Shown in pieces: positions 50,815 to 59,319 of a stretch of DNA of 64,000 bases. The notes below the pieces were generated by a model. It did no database searches. It was not told where the DNA came from and was given only the letters and a program-made list of their open reading frames with translations. Each line of letters starts with the position of its first letter. Within the stretch, counting starts at the first letter, position 1. Position numbers and translations under genes: made by a program. This DNA comes from Marinobacter alexandrii (GTDB lineage: Bacteria > Pseudomonadota > Gammaproteobacteria > Pseudomonadales > Oleiphilaceae): NCBI RefSeq assembly GCF_005871205.1, contig NZ_SWKM01000011.1, positions 806,001-870,000 of the forward strand. Reading direction: 5' to 3'.

Positions 50815-51852
50815 GTGCCGATTGTGGATCCGGACAGCTGGACGCTGTTACAGAGCATCGTGGTTTTCGGTATCTGTGCGTTGGTGATTGCTATCGCGGG
50901 GACACGCATCACACGCGTGGTCGACCAGCTAGCCGACCGGACCGGGCTGGGTGAGGCGACAGCGGGAGCCGTGCTTCTGGGGGCAGCGACCTCCCTGAGT
51001 GGTTCGGTGCTCTCAGTAACAGCGGCCTACCGGGGGCACCCTGAGTTGGCTGTCAGTAATGCCCTTGGGGGCATCGCGGTGCAGACTTTTTTCCTGGCCA
51101 TTGCCGACGTCGTCTATCGTCGTGCGAACCTGGAACACGCGGCTGCCTCAGCCCCGAACATGATGCAGAACGGATTGCTGATCGCGCTCCTGGCGTTGAT
51201 CCTTTTGGCTCCGAGCTTGCCGGAGGTGACCGTTTGGAGCATCCACCCGATTACCCCGATACTGCTTGGCTTCTATTTCTACGGCACCCGGCTCGTCCAG
51301 AGTGCTGGTAAGAAACCCATGTGGCGCCCCTCCATTACTGGTGAGACCCGGCAGGACGAGCCGGAGAGCACGAGCCAACTGCCATCATTGAGCCGTCTCT
51401 GGACAGAATTCGCGCTGCTCATGGCAACGCTTGGAGTGGCTGGCCTGGTACTGGAGCCCGCCGCCACCACAATCAGCTCGGAAGCCGGGTTGAGCCAGAC
51501 AATCGTCGGTGTTCTTCTGACAGCGGTCAGTACGTCCATTCCGGAGCTGGTCACCTCAGTTGCCGCGGTAAGGCGGGGTGCGCTCACACTCGCGGTGGCT
51601 GGTATCATCGGCGGGAATGCCTTTGATACGCTTTTCATGGCCGCCTCGGACATCGCCTACCGGGATGGCTCGCTCTACCACACGATGACCGCCGACTCGG
51701 AACGTTGGGTCGCACTGACCCTGTTGATGGCTGCCATCCTGATCATGGGGCTGATACGTCGTGAACGCTATGGCGTCGGACGAATCGGTGCAGAGAGTCT
51801 GGCAATCATGGTGCTCTACGGGCTTGGTGTGGTGTTGATGTTCACTGGCTGA
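50815..51852 (+). CDS. Sodium/calcium exchanger (CaCA) family membrane protein
   Basis: 345 residues, about ten helices in two halves. The alpha-repeat signatures are TAGAVLLGAATSLSGSVLSV and VGVLLTAVSTSIPELVTSVA, the latter followed by GGNAFDTLFMAASD. These are the ion-binding repeats of CaCA exchangers; the first repeat lacks the usual acidic residue (ATSLSGS in place of TSLPE), so the ion and mode are uncertain. GTG start with GGGAGGG upstream. Confidence 0.78.
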   Translation: MPIVDPDSWTLLQSIVVFGICALVIAIAGTRITRVVDQLADRTGLGEATAGAVLLGAATSLSGSVLSVTAAYRGHPELAVSNALGGIAVQTFFLAIADVVYRRANLEHAAASAPNMMQNGLLIALLALILLAPSLPEVTVWSIHPITPILLGFYFYGTRLVQSAGKKPMWRPSITGETRQDEPESTSQLPSLSRLWTEFALLMATLGVAGLVLEPAATTISSEAGLSQTIVGVLLTAVSTSIPELVTSVAAVRRGALTLAVAGIIGGNAFDTLFMAASDIAYRDGSLYHTMTADSERWVALTLLMAAILIMGLIRRERYGVGRIGAESLAIMVLYGLGVVLMFTG

Positions 51853-51893
51853 GTTGGGCGTTCAGCTGCAATTCTTTAAGGAGTAAAACTGCG

Positions 51894-52349
51894 ATGAGCT
51901 GGGAAGGCAAAACTGCACCCGATTTCACACTGCAAGATCAGGAAAGCAAAGAGCATACTCTGTCGGATTATCAGGGACAGAAGGTGTTGCTCTACTTTTA
52001 CCCGCGTGATGCCACGCCGGGCTGTACCACCGAAGCCCAGCAGTTTCGAGACCGTTTGGACGAACTCAAGAGTCACGGCGTGCAGGTGCTGGGTGTAAGC
52101 CGGGACACGGTCAAGTCACACGAAAAATTCGCCCTGAAAGAGTCGCTGAATTTCCCGATTCTGGCGGACCCGGAAGAAGTGGTGGTGAACCAGTACGAAG
52201 TGCTCAAGCAAAAGAATATGTACGGTAAACAGGTGATGTCTGTTAACCGGGAGTCTTTCCTGATTGATGAAAAGGGTGTGATTGTGCGCCATTACGGCAA
52301 GGTCAAGCCGGCGGAGCATGTGCAGGAAATTCTGGATGACCTGACGTAG
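51894..52349 (+). CDS. bcp: Thioredoxin-dependent thiol peroxidase
   Basis: 151 residues, peroxiredoxin of the BCP/PrxQ type. Peroxidatic Cys in YPRDATPGCTTEAQQF; N-terminal FTLQDQESKEHTLSDY and later SLNFPILADPEEVV are typical. A second Cys close to the first (GCTTEAQQFRD) is absent, as in one-Cys BCP variants. Reduces peroxides with thioredoxin. GGAGTAAAACTGCG precedes the ATG. Confidence 0.93.
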   Translation: MSWEGKTAPDFTLQDQESKEHTLSDYQGQKVLLYFYPRDATPGCTTEAQQFRDRLDELKSHGVQVLGVSRDTVKSHEKFALKESLNFPILADPEEVVVNQYEVLKQKNMYGKQVMSVNRESFLIDEKGVIVRHYGKVKPAEHVQEILDDLT

Positions 52350-52356
52350 CGTAAGC

Positions 52357-52812
52357 ATGCACATCGGCGTCATCGCAGACACCCACAGCAAAATGCGCCC
52401 CGAAGCCCTCGAAGTATTGCAAGGCTCGGACCTGATCCTGCACGCCGGTGACGTCGGGAGGGATGAGGTTCTGGAGGCGCTGGAGGCGATCGCGCCGGTG
52501 ATTGCGATTCGCGGCAATATCGACAAAACCGGCCGTGCCGGGAGTCTTCCCGATGTTCAGGAGCTGAACTTCCTCGGCCACGCCTTCTACATGCTCCACG
52601 ACGTCAAAACCCTCGATACCGATCCCCAAGGCCGTTACCGGGTGGTGATCGCCGGCCATTCCCACAAACCCCGTAACGAGTGGATTAGAGATGTGCTTTA
52701 CTTCAACCCTGGTGGCGCCGGGCCGCGGCGCTTTACGCTGCCGATCACAGTGGGGCGGCTGGAGGTGAGCGAAGAAGGTGTGGCGGGTGAGATTATTGAG
52801 TTGCCGGTTTGA
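52357..52812 (+). CDS. YfcE/MJ0936-family metallophosphoesterase
   Basis: 151 residues. Complete metal-ligand set of this family: GVIADTHSK (D-x-H), LHAGDVG, AIRGNID (GN), and VVIAGHSHKPRNE (GHSH). YfcE from E. coli is a phosphodiesterase of unknown physiological target. It starts 7 bp after bcp, so the two are probably co-transcribed. Confidence 0.9.
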   Translation: MHIGVIADTHSKMRPEALEVLQGSDLILHAGDVGRDEVLEALEAIAPVIAIRGNIDKTGRAGSLPDVQELNFLGHAFYMLHDVKTLDTDPQGRYRVVIAGHSHKPRNEWIRDVLYFNPGGAGPRRFTLPITVGRLEVSEEGVAGEIIELPV

Positions 52813-52964
52813 TCTGGCTGGCCAATGTCAGATCATTTAATAGGCGGTGGATGGAGTGCTTCGGGACGTTCGATTAGCGTGACGCATTCGGTAGCCATTG
52901 AAAGCAACCTGCTGCAAGATTGCGAACTCCTCTTCAAGGATTGAAGGAGCCAAGGAGCAAAGGA

Positions 52965-54461
52965 ATGACTAAAAGCATCGTATTATTGGGCGACCTGGGC
53001 ACAGATCACGCCGGTTTCCCGCCAACGCCGGTGATTGCCGGTTCCCCTGATGTATTGATTGACGGCAAACCCGTTGCCCGGGTTGGCGATCCTCTCGCGC
53101 CACACGCCAAGCCAAAGCATCCGACGCACCCTCGTACCATCGCTGCCGGCTCGTCCACCGTTCTGATCAACGGGATTCCCGCTGCCGTGACTGGCGGCGC
53201 GATTTCATGCGGCGGTGTCACCATCGGCAGTGGCAGCGTGGTCATCGGTGATACTCACTCGCCAGCCAGGTCCACCGGTAATTCTCCAAGTCCGGCAAAG
53301 CCAGCTACACGGGCGGAAGCCTCCTTTGCGCGTGCTTCTGCTAACCAAGTGTCGGAGCAAGTGTGGGCCGGGCAGCCCAGCGGGCTGGTCGGAAACGGCA
53401 GCAGCAGTGTCGTTGCAGCAAGCTCGGCTGTGGCAGGCATGTCCGGTGGGAATTCCAGTAAACAAACGCAGAACGCCAGTGTGGAGCCAGGTTTCCACGT
53501 AGTTCAACGCCCGATGAGCCGAAATGCCTTGTTGGCCTCGCTCTACGGCGACGCCTCGGCAAAGCCTGACAGCTTTGATCGATTGAACCCTGGCTTAGGC
53601 GACTCGGTGCTGCCAGGTGAGATGATTGTTTTGGGTGACCCTGAAGCAACGGAATGCAGCATTGAAGAAGCAGACCTGATGGCCGTGGCCGAGCAGGTGA
53701 ATGCCCAAGTGCGGTCGCTCGATGAAGACGAGGCGCTGTTTCTTATCAAGCATTACGATCTGCTGGAAGTCATCACCTCGACAAGCTCAGCAGGGCTTGG
53801 CGCCGGAGCGGTAATGGTTTCCAAGCAGCTCGATCACATCAAAACGACGTTGATGGAGGTGGAGCGTCTCCACCAGGACAGCTACCGCAAGCATGGTCAT
53901 CTGAATCATCAGGATTTCTTCGAAAAACGCCGGGCGCTTTTTAAGAAGCTGGATTTCGCATTGGGCAGTTTGGCGAAACGGGGGATGTCTCTTGATGATG
54001 ATCCGAAACTGAAGCGGGGATTGGGATTGTCGTCAAAAAGTATTGTTAATCACTGGAAGAAGGCTGGAGTCGGTGAGATACCGGGGTACGGATCTCATTA
54101 CGAAAGGCTTGCTGCTGGAACCAAGTATGTTAAAGGCGTCGGTTACCTCGCAATTGGGCTAGATATTGCCGCCTCAGGAGTAAAAATTCATGCGGTTTGT
54201 ACCAAAGACAATGCGACGGAGTGCAGAAAAGTGAAATATGCAGAAGGTGGTCGCTTATCTGGTTCGGTAGCTGGTGGAGGTGCCGGTGCGTTCTTTACTC
54301 CGATGCTGTGCGGGCTCATAGGCGTTGGTAGCGGGGGATTGGGTGGAGTTGCCTGCGCAATAATAATGGCAGGTGCTGGAGGCTACGCCGGAGCATCAGG
54401 AGGAGGAGTCGCAGGTGAAGGCTTGGGTGAGCTCCTATATGAGGTAAGGAATGACGGATGA
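52965..54461 (+). CDS. PAAR-domain effector with glycine-rich membrane C-terminus
   Basis: 498 residues. The PAAR domain (about 1-90) contains TPVIAGSPDVLIDGKPVAR, GSSTVLINGIPAAVTGG and GSGSVVIGD, the spike-tip part used by type VI secretion. A low-complexity Ser/Ala linker (95-175) leads to a LysM-like piece (HVVQRPMSRNALLASLYG) and a helical middle, then a hydrophobic glycine-rich end (about 430-490) with GGGAGAFFTPMLCGLIGVGS and GGYAGASGGGVAGEGLGEL, like glycine-zipper membrane toxins. It is likely a pore-forming or membrane-depolarising toxin; no type VI structural genes are in the window. It overlaps the candidate immunity gene by 11 bp. Confidence 0.8.
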   Translation: MTKSIVLLGDLGTDHAGFPPTPVIAGSPDVLIDGKPVARVGDPLAPHAKPKHPTHPRTIAAGSSTVLINGIPAAVTGGAISCGGVTIGSGSVVIGDTHSPARSTGNSPSPAKPATRAEASFARASANQVSEQVWAGQPSGLVGNGSSSVVAASSAVAGMSGGNSSKQTQNASVEPGFHVVQRPMSRNALLASLYGDASAKPDSFDRLNPGLGDSVLPGEMIVLGDPEATECSIEEADLMAVAEQVNAQVRSLDEDEALFLIKHYDLLEVITSTSSAGLGAGAVMVSKQLDHIKTTLMEVERLHQDSYRKHGHLNHQDFFEKRRALFKKLDFALGSLAKRGMSLDDDPKLKRGLGLSSKSIVNHWKKAGVGEIPGYGSHYERLAAGTKYVKGVGYLAIGLDIAASGVKIHAVCTKDNATECRKVKYAEGGRLSGSVAGGGAGAFFTPMLCGLIGVGSGGLGGVACAIIMAGAGGYAGASGGGVAGEGLGELLYEVRNDG

Positions 54462-54840
54462 AACATTTCGGCTGATAGCCGCGTATACCGGTGTTGGTGC
54501 CATTGGTGGAGCGCTTTTGTCGTTGTTGGTGATCCTCACAGTCGCATTCTCAAGAGTCGCCCAGATTGAAGAGCTCATTTCTGCTGCCGGGACTTCGGCA
54601 CAGAGGCACCAAAAGGTTTGGGGTAACGCCCCTTTTGGACGGCTCATGAGAAGCAGCTCCGTCTTCACCTTTCTGGTTTTCCGTGCAGCGCCTTTTGATC
54701 ATCTGAAACGATCGGCAGCGCAGATTGGAGACGTATCCGCGAATCTGCCCCTTCGTCTGTGGCTGTGGGGGCTGGTGCCGCCCTTGAGCCTGTTTGGGTG
54801 TTGCTCCATTTTCGTACTGATTGGACTTTTTTTTAGCTAG
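54451..54840 (+). CDS. Candidate immunity protein for the PAAR effector
   Basis: 129 residues with an N-terminal helix (about 8-32) and a C-terminal helix (105-128), and the middle motif KVWGNAPFGRLMRSSSVFTF. The ATG lies 11 bp inside the effector gene, as in effector-immunity pairs; a membrane topology is expected against a membrane toxin. A related, broken copy follows. Assignment from position, topology and duplication only. Confidence 0.65.
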   Translation: MTDETFRLIAAYTGVGAIGGALLSLLVILTVAFSRVAQIEELISAAGTSAQRHQKVWGNAPFGRLMRSSSVFTFLVFRAAPFDHLKRSAAQIGDVSANLPLRLWLWGLVPPLSLFGCCSIFVLIGLFFS

Positions 54841-54907
54841 GTGTCTTGTCCGCCACAGACTTCACCCCAGATCCGCTGCCGCGAAGTTTGGCCAATGCCG
54901 AAGTTGA

Positions 54908-55349
54908 AGCTATTGGTTTGGTCCTGCAATTACTTCGGCTGGCGCAGGTGTGTGGCCTGAGCGGTTGTTGTCGGTGGGCTGGAAGCAGCAACAGGCGGCC
55001 ACCTTGGGGTTAAGCCTTGTTCTGTTGGCCCTTGTCCTCACTTTATTTTTTAAAAAAAACAATTGAGGTAGAGGAACGTATTGCTGCCCCTGGTACGCAA
55101 TTGGATGGCATAAGGAATACTTGGGGCAATGGGCCAATAGGGCGCTGGATGAGGGTGGTTCATGTCTATTTTTTCTTCGTCTTCCGGAACCTTCCTCGTA
55201 TTGGTGCTCGTATTGAGTCCAGAATGGGTGATGAGAATGAAACACTTCCGGTTGGTCTTAAACTCTGGGTGATGCTGCCAGTCTCTGTTTTCTTTACCTC
55301 CATAGCGCTGTCGATTTTTGCAGCTTGGTATCTTGAGGCCTTTAACTAG
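54908..55349 (+). pseudogene. Second immunity-like gene, frameshifted at an A8 tract
   Basis: The 3' part encodes ERIAAPGTQLDGIRNTWGNG and continues PIGRWMRVVHVYFFFVF, clearly related to the first immunity protein (WGNxPxGRxMR shared). The expected N-terminal membrane helix (AATLGLSLVLLALVLTLFF) is present in another frame immediately before. The two frames meet at a run of eight A (about 55053-55060); with seven A they would be joined. Further upstream no good start is seen, so it may be a pseudogene or a slippage-controlled gene. Confidence 0.6.
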
Positions 55350-55930
55350 CGAGTTTCACTGTTAACCCAAAACTTCTCGAATGTCATGCCTAAAGCGGAT
55401 TGTTCAACTTGGAACGTTGCTAGGAAAGGTCGATCAGGCAGTCGGTACCAGAGCTCTCTGGATACGCAGACCTCAAAAAGAACAGGGTCCAGTTGGTCAC
55501 TCTCCAACTGGTAGTTGCATGAATAACGGCCACCGCCCCGATAGGTGGTAACTAGATACTTCACTGTTCTGGTTTCGCTATCAAGCATTGTCCAGATGCG
55601 CGGACCTGCGTATCCGATGGACGTGTGGTAGATCATCCATAACATTAGGGGGCATCCAACTACGGTGATGCATTTTTTTCCGAAACTGTGTGAGTGCCAT
55701 AGTGGGTCTTTATTGATCTTTCCGGTGCGCAGAAGCCAGGCAATCCAGACCGACACTATGCTGGCCAGAGCTGCCGATACGTAAAAGGAGGCCCTTGCAA
55801 TCTCAAGATGGGGAAGAAAGTTTTTGGGACCAAAAATCTGGGACAGAGCAAGGAGGAAAGGTAGCAGCAGAATGACGCACAGAATTTTCTGCTGTCGATT
55901 CATGCCAGATGCTGATGCGTCTGTGTTCAT
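55346..55930 (-). CDS. Membrane protein of unknown function
   Basis: 194 residues with three hydrophobic stretches (about 15-33, 45-66, 88-107) and a C-terminal soluble domain containing GGGRYSCNYQLESDQLDPVL. Not recognised. Its stop overlaps the stop of the immunity-like copy through a shared CTAG. It is close to the PAAR locus and moderately AT-rich, so it may be part of the same accessory segment. Confidence 0.65.
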   Translation of the reverse strand: MNTDASASGMNRQQKILCVILLLPFLLALSQIFGPKNFLPHLEIARASFYVSAALASIVSVWIAWLLRTGKINKDPLWHSHSFGKKCITVVGCPLMLWMIYHTSIGYAGPRIWTMLDSETRTVKYLVTTYRGGGRYSCNYQLESDQLDPVLFEVCVSRELWYRLPDRPFLATFQVEQSALGMTFEKFWVNSETR

Positions 55931-56034
55931 GAGTAATCCATTACGGTCGGGCAGCGAGATCCATTCGCTGCGGGGCTAAGCAACAAATGTTAATGGCCCA
56001 ACTGCGACAGAACAATATCAAACGGAGCGAATCC

Positions 56035-56484
56035 ATGTCCCTGGCTGAGAAGATCTGCCTTTCTGCGGCTTTTTTGTTTTTTATGACAGGGCTGATCACC
56101 GGTATCTGGAAGTACCGTCACATGGCCCGCAGCGAGGATGCGACCTCGCCAGTCTATGTGGATATCGCTCACCGCAGTTCCCTGATTTATAGCTTTGCGG
56201 CGTTGCTGCTGGCGGCGTTCAGCGCCCACAGCGTGTTCGCGGGTTGGGTGAATACTATCGCAGCGCTGGCTGCACTGGTGTTTTTCGCCTTCGCGATTGC
56301 CACCTACGTTATCCACGGCCTGCTGCAGGACACCGACAACCAGTTGCGCCGTCCCCATCGGCTGGGCAAACGGCTGCTGCCTGCCTGGGTGACCGGGTTG
56401 TTCATGACGTTGCTGATCGTTGGGGAAGTTGGCGGGGCACTCGTGCTGGGCACGGGTGCGATGCTCGGGATCTGGAGCAGTTAG
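56035..56484 (+). CDS. Conserved four-helix membrane protein
   Basis: 149 residues with four predicted helices and a YRHMARSEDATSPVYVDIAHR loop piece between helices one and two. The layout suggests a small respiratory or electron-transfer-associated membrane protein, but I do not recognise the family. GGAG stands 8 bp upstream of ATG 56035. No operon partner. Confidence 0.7.
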   Translation: MSLAEKICLSAAFLFFMTGLITGIWKYRHMARSEDATSPVYVDIAHRSSLIYSFAALLLAAFSAHSVFAGWVNTIAALAALVFFAFAIATYVIHGLLQDTDNQLRRPHRLGKRLLPAWVTGLFMTLLIVGEVGGALVLGTGAMLGIWSS

Positions 56485-56551
56485 GGCGGAGCAAGGCTTG
56501 GGCAGGCTTTCTGGTATCATGCGCGTTTAAACATCCTCACAGGAAAGCCTC

Positions 56552-56890
56552 ATGTCTCAACTTCCGCCGTGCCCCCAATGCGGTTCCGAATACACCTACG
56601 AAGATGGCGAACAGATGGTGTGCCCCGAGTGCGCCCACGAGTGGAATAAAACTGAGACGGCTGCCGCAGAAGCCTCGAGCGTGATTCGCGATGCTAACGG
56701 CAACGAGCTGCAGGACGGCGACACAGTTACCGTAATCAAGGATCTGAAGGTCAAAGGGTCCAGTTCCGTGGTCAAGGTCGGCACCAAGGTAAAGAACATT
56801 CGCCTGGTAGACGGCGACCATGACATTGATTGCAAGATCGAAGGTATCGGCGCCATGAAGTTGAAGTCGGAGTTTGTGAAAAAGGTTTGA
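56552..56890 (+). CDS. yjdM: YjdM (PhnA-like) zinc-ribbon protein
   Basis: 112 residues. N-terminal zinc ribbon CPQC...CPEC followed by the YjdM domain with [40 protein letters not shown] and the acidic [20 protein letters not shown]. Formerly called PhnA, it is not needed for phosphonate breakdown; the role is unclear. DUF4124 gene follows after 7 bp. Confidence 0.92.
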   Translation: MSQLPPCPQCGSEYTYEDGEQMVCPECAHEWNKTETAAAEASSVIRDANGNELQDGDTVTVIKDLKVKGSSSVVKVGTKVKNIRLVDGDHDIDCKIEGIGAMKLKSEFVKKV

Positions 56891-56897
56891 CGAGTTG

Positions 56898-57143
56898 ATG
56901 AAAACGGTCAGTCGGGCGAGTGTGGTTGCGTTTCTTTTGGCCGCAGCCAGCCCGAGCGTTGCCGAGATCTACAAGTGGGTGGATGACAGCGGCAAGGTTC
57001 ATTTCAGCGACCGGAAAAATCACAACGTTAAGCAGGAAGTGGTCAAGGTAAAGCCAAGCGCCTCCGACTGGTCAGGCTTTGATTTCCGGGGCATGCGGCC
57101 CCGCCTTGCCATTATGATTCGCGCACGAGCAGGTCGGTGTTGA
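56898..57143 (+). CDS. DUF4124 protein with probably truncated 3' end
   Basis: 81 residues. Signal peptide ([19 protein letters not shown]) and DUF4124 core ([19 protein letters not shown]). The last 20 residues ([15 protein letters not shown]) are read from the complement of the lldD 3' end, which overlaps by 32 bp, so the original end is probably lost. ATG 56898 preferred over the TTG directly upstream. Function of DUF4124 is unknown. Confidence 0.7.
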   Translation: MKTVSRASVVAFLLAAASPSVAEIYKWVDDSGKVHFSDRKNHNVKQEVVKVKPSASDWSGFDFRGMRPRLAIMIRARAGRC

Positions 57144-58251
57144 TCTCGCTGATGGACTTGGCGCCGGTTAGCACCATGGCGACGCGCATTTCCTTTTCGA
57201 TCAACTCCAACAGGTTGCTGACACCGGCTTGGCCGTCGGCCGCCAGTGCGTAGATGAAGGCGCGGCCGAGCATGGTGCAGTCGGCGCCCAGCGCCAGCAT
57301 GCGCACTACATCCAGACCGGTGCGGATGCCGGAATCCACCAGGATTTTCAGATCGCCCTTGACCGCATCGGCAATGGCCGGCAGCGCGCGGGCGCTGGAC
57401 GGTACGCCGTCGAGTTGTCGACCGCCGTGGTTGGATACCACGATGCCGTCGGCGCCGAAGCGCACGGCGTCGCGGGCATCTTCCGGATCCAGAATGCCCT
57501 TGATGATCATCGGGCCATCCCAGAACTCGCGAATCCACTCCAGATCCTTCCAGGAGATGGACCGATCAAAGTTGTCGCCCAGCCAGCCGATGTAGTCCTC
57601 CAGCCCGGTCGGGTTGCCACGATAGGTGGAAATGTTGCCCAGATCGTGCGGCCTGCCGCGCAAGCCTACGTCGTAGGACCAGCGCGGGTGTGTCATCGCC
57701 TGCAGGTAACGGCGCATGGCTGCGTTAGGGCCGCTCATGCCCGAGTGCGCGTCCCGGTAGCGGGCGCCCGGCACCGGCATGTCGACGGTAAATACCAGGG
57801 TGGTGACACCGGCGGCTTTGGCGCGCTCAAGCGCATTCTTCATAAAGCCGCGGTCCTTCAGCACATAGAGCTGGAACCACATGGGGCGGTTGATCGCCGG
57901 GGCAACCTCTTCAATCGGGCAGACGGAAACGGTGGACAGGGTAAAGGGAATGCCTTTGTCCGCCGCCGCGCGCGCCGCCTGAACCTCGCCCCGGCGGGCG
58001 CACATGCCGGCCAGGCCTATTGGAGAAAGGGCGACCGGCATGCTCAGGGTTTCGTCGAACAGCCGGGTTTCCAGGCTCAGATCTTCCATGTTTTTCAGCA
58101 CCCGCTGGCGCAAACCGATGTCGGCCAGATCCGCGACGTTGCGCTTGAGCGTGTGCTCGGCGTAGGCGCCCCCATCGACGTAATGGTACAGGAAGGGCGG
58201 CAGACGGCGTTGGGCGGCAGCGCGGTAGTCGGTCGAGGCGGAAATGATCAT
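57112..58251 (-). CDS. lldD: L-lactate dehydrogenase (quinone), FMN-dependent
   Basis: 379 residues, close to E. coli Lld[41 protein letters not shown] loop, [20 protein letters not shown], and the catalytic His/Arg pair in [12 protein letters not shown]. Oxidises L-lactate to pyruvate at the membrane with electrons to quinone. Start at 58251. Divergent from lldR, with one operator 48 bp upstream of the ATG. No lactate permease gene is adjacent. It is the second lactate-oxidising system in the window beside lutABC. Confidence 0.96.
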   Translation of the reverse strand: MIISASTDYRAAAQRRLPPFLYHYVDGGAYAEHTLKRNVADLADIGLRQRVLKNMEDLSLETRLFDETLSMPVALSPIGLAGMCARRGEVQAARAAADKGIPFTLSTVSVCPIEEVAPAINRPMWFQLYVLKDRGFMKNALERAKAAGVTTLVFTVDMPVPGARYRDAHSGMSGPNAAMRRYLQAMTHPRWSYDVGLRGRPHDLGNISTYRGNPTGLEDYIGWLGDNFDRSISWKDLEWIREFWDGPMIIKGILDPEDARDAVRFGADGIVVSNHGGRQLDGVPSSARALPAIADAVKGDLKILVDSGIRTGLDVVRMLALGADCTMLGRAFIYALAADGQAGVSNLLELIEKEMRVAMVLTGAKSISEINTDLLVRES

Positions 58252-58298
58252 CGCGGATTCCTCATGAGTTCTTGAACGTGCCACGGTCGGCAAGAGTA

Positions 58299-58315
58299 AA
58301 TTGGTAATACCAATT
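58299..58315. promoter_or_regulatory. LldR operator O1
   Basis: AATTGGTAATACCAATT, a perfect 7-3-7 palindrome. It is the known LldR/PdhR-type site. It lies 48 bp upstream of lldD. Confidence 0.85.
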
Positions 58316-58439
58316 AAAAGGTTTTAAGCGGATAGGTTAGAAAAGCATCAATACCATGTCAATCCAGCAACTGTATACTTTAGTGCAGAGCCTGACATTT
58401 TGGTTGATCAAAGGAAGGTCAGTGGTTAGTCTTTTTGTA

Positions 58440-58456
58440 AATTGGTAAGACCAAAA
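58440..58456. promoter_or_regulatory. LldR operator O2
   Basis: AATTGGTAAGACCAAAA, with one half perfect and two mismatches in the other. It lies 141 bp from O1 and only 9 bp before the lldR start codon, over the ribosome-site region, which suggests autoregulation and looping between O1 and O2 as described for E. coli lldPRD. Confidence 0.8.
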
Positions 58457-58465
58457 GGATCGGCA

Positions 58466-59242
58466 ATGGAAATGGGGCGGATTCGCCAGCACCGACTCTC
58501 CGACAACATCGTCGAGCAGTTGGAAACCATGATTCTGGAAGGCACGCTGCAGCCGGGGCAGCGTCTGCCGGCCGAGCGTGCGTTGGCGGAGCGGTTTGGC
58601 GTCTCGCGGCCGTCGGTGCGCGAGGCGGTTCAAAAGATGGTGGCGAGGGGGCTGCTGATCAGCCGCCAGGGCGGCGGTAACTATGTCAGTGACTCGCTGG
58701 GCTCGAGCTTCAGTGATCCGTTGCTGAGCCTGATTGAGGGCCGCCCGGAAGCCCAGCGCGACCTGCTGGAGTTTCGTCATACACTGGAAGCCGACTGCGC
58801 CTATTACGCCGCCCGGCGCGCCACCGACCTCGACCGTCAGCAGCTTCAGGAAGCCTATGACGCGCTGCAGGCCTGCTATGCCCGGGAGGGCAAGGCAACC
58901 CGTGCCGAAGAAGGCGCCGCCGATGCACGCTTTCATCTGGCGATTGCCGAGGCCAGCCACAATCTGGTGCTGCTGCACACCATTCGCGGTCTTTTCGATT
59001 TGCTCAAGCGCAGTACGGTGACCAATATTGGTGGCATGTACTCGCTGCGCAGCGAGACCCGTCACTCGCTGGTCGCGCAGCATCAGGCCTTGTTCGACGC
59101 CATTATGGAGCGCCGCGCCGATGATGCCCGGCGCATCGCCGGCGAGCACATCAGCTATGTGCAGGGCATGCTGGAAGAGCGCGAGGAAGAAATCCGCCGG
59201 CTGGCCCGCGCCCAGCGGCGCGAACGGCCGGATAGTCGCTGA
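58466..59242 (+). CDS. lldR: GntR/FCD-family L-lactate regulator
   Basis: 258 residues. wHTH with [20 protein letters not shown] and [10 protein letters not shown], then the FCD ligand domain with [20 protein letters not shown]. Position divergent to lldD and the two matching operators identify it as LldR, which releases DNA on binding L-lactate. Start ATG 58466 ([11 protein letters not shown]) is chosen; the upstream GTG-type starts lie inside operator O2. Confidence 0.93.
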   Translation: MEMGRIRQHRLSDNIVEQLETMILEGTLQPGQRLPAERALAERFGVSRPSVREAVQKMVARGLLISRQGGGNYVSDSLGSSFSDPLLSLIEGRPEAQRDLLEFRHTLEADCAYYAARRATDLDRQQLQEAYDALQACYAREGKATRAEEGAADARFHLAIAEASHNLVLLHTIRGLFDLLKRSTVTNIGGMYSLRSETRHSLVAQHQALFDAIMERRADDARRIAGEHISYVQGMLEEREEEIRRLARAQRRERPDSR

Positions 59243-59319
59243 GCGCCGGCCAGCCAACGGCAGCGCTATTTGCTAGTATGGCCTCCCCCTTCACCCTGAG
59301 AGCGATTGATCACCGCACC

